Source: CBDTTM01 sp965363355
GTDB taxonomy: Bacteria > Bacillota > Negativicutes > Selenomonadales > Selenomonadaceae
NCBI GenBank assembly: GCA_965363355.1
Contig: CBDTTM010000124.1
Coordinates: 1 to 7,515 of the forward strand
Direction: 5' to 3'
Length of the DNA stretch: 7,515 nucleotides
Part shown: in pieces, positions 5,114 to 7,515 of the stretch
Numbering within the stretch: the first letter of the stretch is position 1
How the letters are laid out: each line of letters starts with the position of its first letter
Made by a program: the position numbers and the translations under genes
The notes under the pieces: generated by a model
Seen by the model: the letters and a program-made list of their open reading frames with translations, nothing else
Told to the model about the DNA's origin: nothing
Databases searched by the model: none

Positions 5114-6835
5114 ATGAATTGGTTTAGTAATCTGAAAGTTAAAGAAAAATTATATCTTTTGATTACCATTTTTACAATAGCGGTCATCGGGGTTGGTGTC
5201 CTTGGCTATGTAAACTTGAAAAGAAGCAGTCAGAACATGGACAGCCTTTATAAAGTTGATGTAACGGCCATGTCCTTAGCCTATGAAAACCGCATATTGA
5301 TGCGACAGATCCAAAGCGATATATTCGCTTTGATGGCGACGAGCCTTGAAAGCGAAAACTCCCGCTTATCAAATGAAATCGATTCTTTGCGCAAGACTTT
5401 CAATGGGAACCTCGAAGAATATAAAAAACTGCCACTCGATCAAGCGCAGCTAGCAGAGCTTGATGAATTAAATGCGCTAATTTCTCAATACCGCACGGCT
5501 ACCAAAGATGTCATTGATTTGGCCATGCAAAACAAAAACGGTGAGGCCTATGACCTTTTCCAAGAAAAAGCTGTCAAAACTTCCGATCAGGTCTTCAAAA
5601 AACTCGCATCCATATCCGATCACGCCAATAGATCCGCCGAGCAAATGAACCAATCCGGCAAAGACGACCTCTCCTCAACGACTATGATATCGACCAGCAT
5701 CACTGTGTTAGCGGTATTGATAGGCCTCATTTTAGGCCTGTTCATCATCAAACAGATCAGCACCCGACTCGGCGATGCCATGCATTTTTTAGAAGATATT
5801 GCCAATGGTGATTTCTCGCAAAATGTACCTGCTCACAGCATGGCGGATAAAAGCGAATTTGGTAATTTGTCACATTCCGTTGACCGCATGAACCGGCATA
5901 TTCGCGAACTCATCAAACAATTATCCAATACCTCCGCCCAGCTCGCAGCTTCTTCAGAGCAGCTGACCGCGAGCTCCGAACAATCTGCCCAAGCTTCCGC
6001 TCAGGTAGCAGAATCCATTACCGAAGTAGCCCAAGGAGCTGAAACACAGCTGCAAATGTCCGTTACCACGAAAGACATCGTCGACGAAATGGTAAAAGGC
6101 ATTCATCAAGTCAGCAAAAATACGGTAGAAGCAGCCAAATCGACGAATAAAACAGCTACGGCAGCCACCGATGGAGGTAAGGCCATCGAGCAAACCATTG
6201 GCCAAATGGCGACCATTGAAAAAAGAACGGACGATGCCGCCAACGTCATCAGTGAGCTCGAAGAAAAATCACAAAAAATTGATAATATTGTCAGTCTCAT
6301 TTCCGGTATTGCCGAACAGACAAACCTATTGGCACTCAATGCAGCCATAGAAGCAGCTAGAGCTGGCAGTGCCGGACGCGGCTTCGCTGTCGTTGCCGAG
6401 GAGGTACGAAAACTCGCTGAACAATCCGGGAGTGCAACAAAAGATATTACGGAACTCATCGTCGAAGTTCAAGCAAAAACTAATGCCGCCGTTGCCTTTA
6501 TGTCGGAAAGCAAAAAAGAAGTCAGAACCGGTGCCGAACTAGTCAGCGCTGCTGGAATCAATTTCAATGAAATACTCTCCATGATCAAGGGAATATCCGC
6601 CCAAATCAATGAAATATCCGCCGCTACCCAGGAACTCACCAGCGGCACGGAAGATGTCGTAGCTGCTACAGAATCTATCAATAACGAAGCAAAAAAAGCT
6701 GCTGAATCCACGCAGACCGTTTCAGCAGCTACAGAAGAACAATCTGCTTCTATGGAAGAAATCGCTTCAGCCAGCACACATCTATCGACTTTAGCGATGA
6801 ATCTGCAAAACGAAATACAAAAATTCAGAATATAA
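5114..6835 (+). CDS. Methyl-accepting chemotaxis protein with probable four-helix-bundle sensor domain
   Basis: A complete 573-residue transmembrane chemoreceptor. It has a short basic N-terminus and TM1 at about 11-32. The all-helical extracytoplasmic domain (about 33-190) fits the 4HB_MCP type by length and position. TM2 lies at about 191-212, HAMP at about 213-265, and a long coiled-coil signalling domain follows. The invariant hairpin tip that contacts CheA and CheW begins EQTNLLALNAAIEAARAG (401-418) and continues GRGFAVVAEEVRKLAEQS (421-438). Glu/Gln-rich patches such as ASSEQ (286-290) and AATEEQSASMEEI (538-550) are likely methylation regions. No C-terminal CheR/CheB-binding pentapeptide is seen; the protein ends EIQKFRI. 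The start is supported by GGAG 9 nt upstream (5101-5104). Ligand is not predictable from sequence. It is transcribed alone, divergent from the mannoside operon and convergent with nifH. A role in sensing a sugar is only a guess from proximity. Confidence 0.95.
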   Translation: MNWFSNLKVKEKLYLLITIFTIAVIGVGVLGYVNLKRSSQNMDSLYKVDVTAMSLAYENRILMRQIQSDIFALMATSLESENSRLSNEIDSLRKTFNGNLEEYKKLPLDQAQLAELDELNALISQYRTATKDVIDLAMQNKNGEAYDLFQEKAVKTSDQVFKKLASISDHANRSAEQMNQSGKDDLSSTTMISTSITVLAVLIGLILGLFIIKQISTRLGDAMHFLEDIANGDFSQNVPAHSMADKSEFGNLSHSVDRMNRHIRELIKQLSNTSAQLAASSEQLTASSEQSAQASAQVAESITEVAQGAETQLQMSVTTKDIVDEMVKGIHQVSKNTVEAAKSTNKTATAATDGGKAIEQTIGQMATIEKRTDDAANVISELEEKSQKIDNIVSLISGIAEQTNLLALNAAIEAARAGSAGRGFAVVAEEVRKLAEQSGSATKDITELIVEVQAKTNAAVAFMSESKKEVRTGAELVSAAGINFNEILSMIKGISAQINEISAATQELTSGTEDVVAATESINNEAKKAAESTQTVSAATEEQSASMEEIASASTHLSTLAMNLQNEIQKFRI

Positions 6836-6880
6836 ACAGCATACACTTTCAAAAAATAATACCCACTAAATCATAAATAA

Positions 6881-6929
6881 AAGGAACCCTGTGTTCTAAG
6901 GCAACAAACCTTATTCCACGGGGTTCCTT
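6881..6929. terminator. Long hairpin between the chemoreceptor gene and nifH, probable bidirectional terminator
   Basis: AAGGAACCCTGTG (6881-6893) pairs with CACGGGGTTCCTT (6917-6929) over 13 bp with one T-G wobble. Inside it TAAGG (6897-6901) pairs with CCTTA (6909-6913). The stem leads into CTATTTGTC on the plus strand and TTATTTATG on the minus strand. It lies 45 nt after the chemoreceptor stop and 36 nt after the nifH stop, so it probably ends both transcripts. Confidence 0.8.
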
Positions 6930-6965
6930 CTATTTGTCTGGCAGCATCTTCTCTTGCTGAATCAA

Positions 6966-7515
6966 TTAAATGCGGTAATCATCTTTCACCGTATCCATAA
7001 GTCCATATTCCATAAGAATTTCTTCCAGTCGTTCCTGCGACATAGGCTTAGGCACGACAAAAAGTTGGTTGTCCTCTATTTCTTGCGCGAGATTGCGGTA
7101 TTCATCAGCCTGCTTATCTTTCGGGCTGTATTCAATAACTGTCTTGCGGCGAATTTCCGCATGCTGGACGATATTGTCGCGCGGTACGAAATGGATGAGC
7201 TGCGTGCCAAGCTCGACGGAAAATGCTCGTAAGAGCTCCACTTCCCGGTCAACATTACGGCTGTTGCAAATGATGCCGCCCAGACGGACTCCGCCTTTTT
7301 TTGCGTACTTTTGAATGCCCTTTGCGATATTGTTCGCCGCATACAGTGACATCATTTCACCACTGGCAACGATGTAAATCTCTTTTGCCTTGCCTTCGCG
7401 TATCGGCATAGCAAACCCACCGCAAACGACATCACCTAGTACATCATAAAAAACATAATCAAGATCTTCCGTATAGGCACCCAGCCGCTCTAAAAGACCG
7501 ATAGACGTGATGATT
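6966..7515 (-). CDS. nifH: Nitrogenase iron protein NifH, C-terminal part (5' end outside window)
   Basis: The frame stays open to the window edge, so the gene is 5'-truncated here; an internal ATG at 7409 is not the start. The translated part opens IITSIGLLERLGAYTEDLDY, then FYDVLGDVVCGGFAMPIREG, and later has GEMMSLYAANNI, GGIICNSRN, HFVPRDNIVQHAEIRR and QADEYRNLA. These are hallmark NifH segments. The Cys in VVCGGF corresponds to Cys132 of Azotobacter NifH, one of the two ligands per subunit of the bridging [4Fe-4S] cluster. The other ligand (Cys97) and the P-loop lie just upstream, outside the window. NifH is the homodimeric ATP-dependent reductase of dinitrogenase and also helps FeMo-cofactor maturation. 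About 182 residues are visible of a usual 270-295. The vanadium or iron-only versions (VnfH, AnfH) are too similar to exclude. A terminator follows, so no nifD lies downstream. Confidence 0.93.
   Translation of the reverse strand, partial: IITSIGLLERLGAYTEDLDYVFYDVLGDVVCGGFAMPIREGKAKEIYIVASGEMMSLYAANNIAKGIQKYAKKGGVRLGGIICNSRNVDREVELLRAFSVELGTQLIHFVPRDNIVQHAEIRRKTVIEYSPKDKQADEYRNLAQEIEDNQLFVVPKPMSQERLEEILMEYGLMDTVKDDYRI

Noticed and set aside
6106..6459. Minus-strand open frame of 117 codons inside the chemoreceptor gene
   Set aside because: It mirrors the repetitive Ala/Glu/Ser coding of the signalling domain; low-complexity antisense artefact.
1..7515. CRISPR arrays, tRNA or rRNA genes, insertion sequences
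   Set aside because: No regularly spaced repeats, cloverleaf-like segments, transposase-like frames or terminal inverted repeats with target duplications were seen.

Overview
The window looks like chromosomal DNA of a low-to-moderate GC anaerobic Bacillota. Genes have good GGAG/GGAGG ribosome sites, intergenic DNA is AT-rich with intrinsic-type hairpins, and a nitrogenase iron protein gene enters from the right edge. A Negativicutes or Clostridia host fits, but this is inference; no taxonomic marker is present.

Layout, left to right. Positions 1-182 hold the 3' end of a glycerol-dehydrogenase-like gene (+). A convergent intergenic stretch with two hairpins (212-254 and 263-294) separates it from a four-gene minus-strand operon covering 4646 down to 344. 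In transcription order the operon encodes a GH130-type mannoside phosphorylase, a mannose-1-phosphate guanylyltransferase-like nucleotidyltransferase, a GT4-like glycosyltransferase and a probable (alpha/alpha)6-toroid protein. Gaps are 18 nt or less, and the last two junctions are ATGA and TGATG stop/start overlaps. Upstream, 4647-5113 is a 467-bp divergent regulatory region. It contains a sigma-A-like promoter for the operon, overlapped by a palindrome, then a roughly 130-nt leader that folds into a branched structure ending in a U9 tract beside the GH130 ribosome site. On the other strand it holds a sigma-28/SigD-like promoter candidate for the next gene. Positions 5114-6835 encode a complete methyl-accepting chemotaxis protein (+). 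A long hairpin at 6881-6929 separates it from the C-terminal part of nifH (-), which runs off the window.

How the genes may work together. The operon reads as a closed cytoplasmic mannose cycle. The guanylyltransferase would make GDP-mannose, the GT4 enzyme would build a mannoside, and the GH130 enzyme would phosphorolyse it back to mannose-1-phosphate, the guanylyltransferase's substrate. The toroid protein has glycosidase-like features but no known reaction. None of the four has a signal peptide or membrane segment. The most novel-looking items are this cycle and the structured attenuator-like leader controlling it. The chemoreceptor and nifH look like unrelated neighbours.
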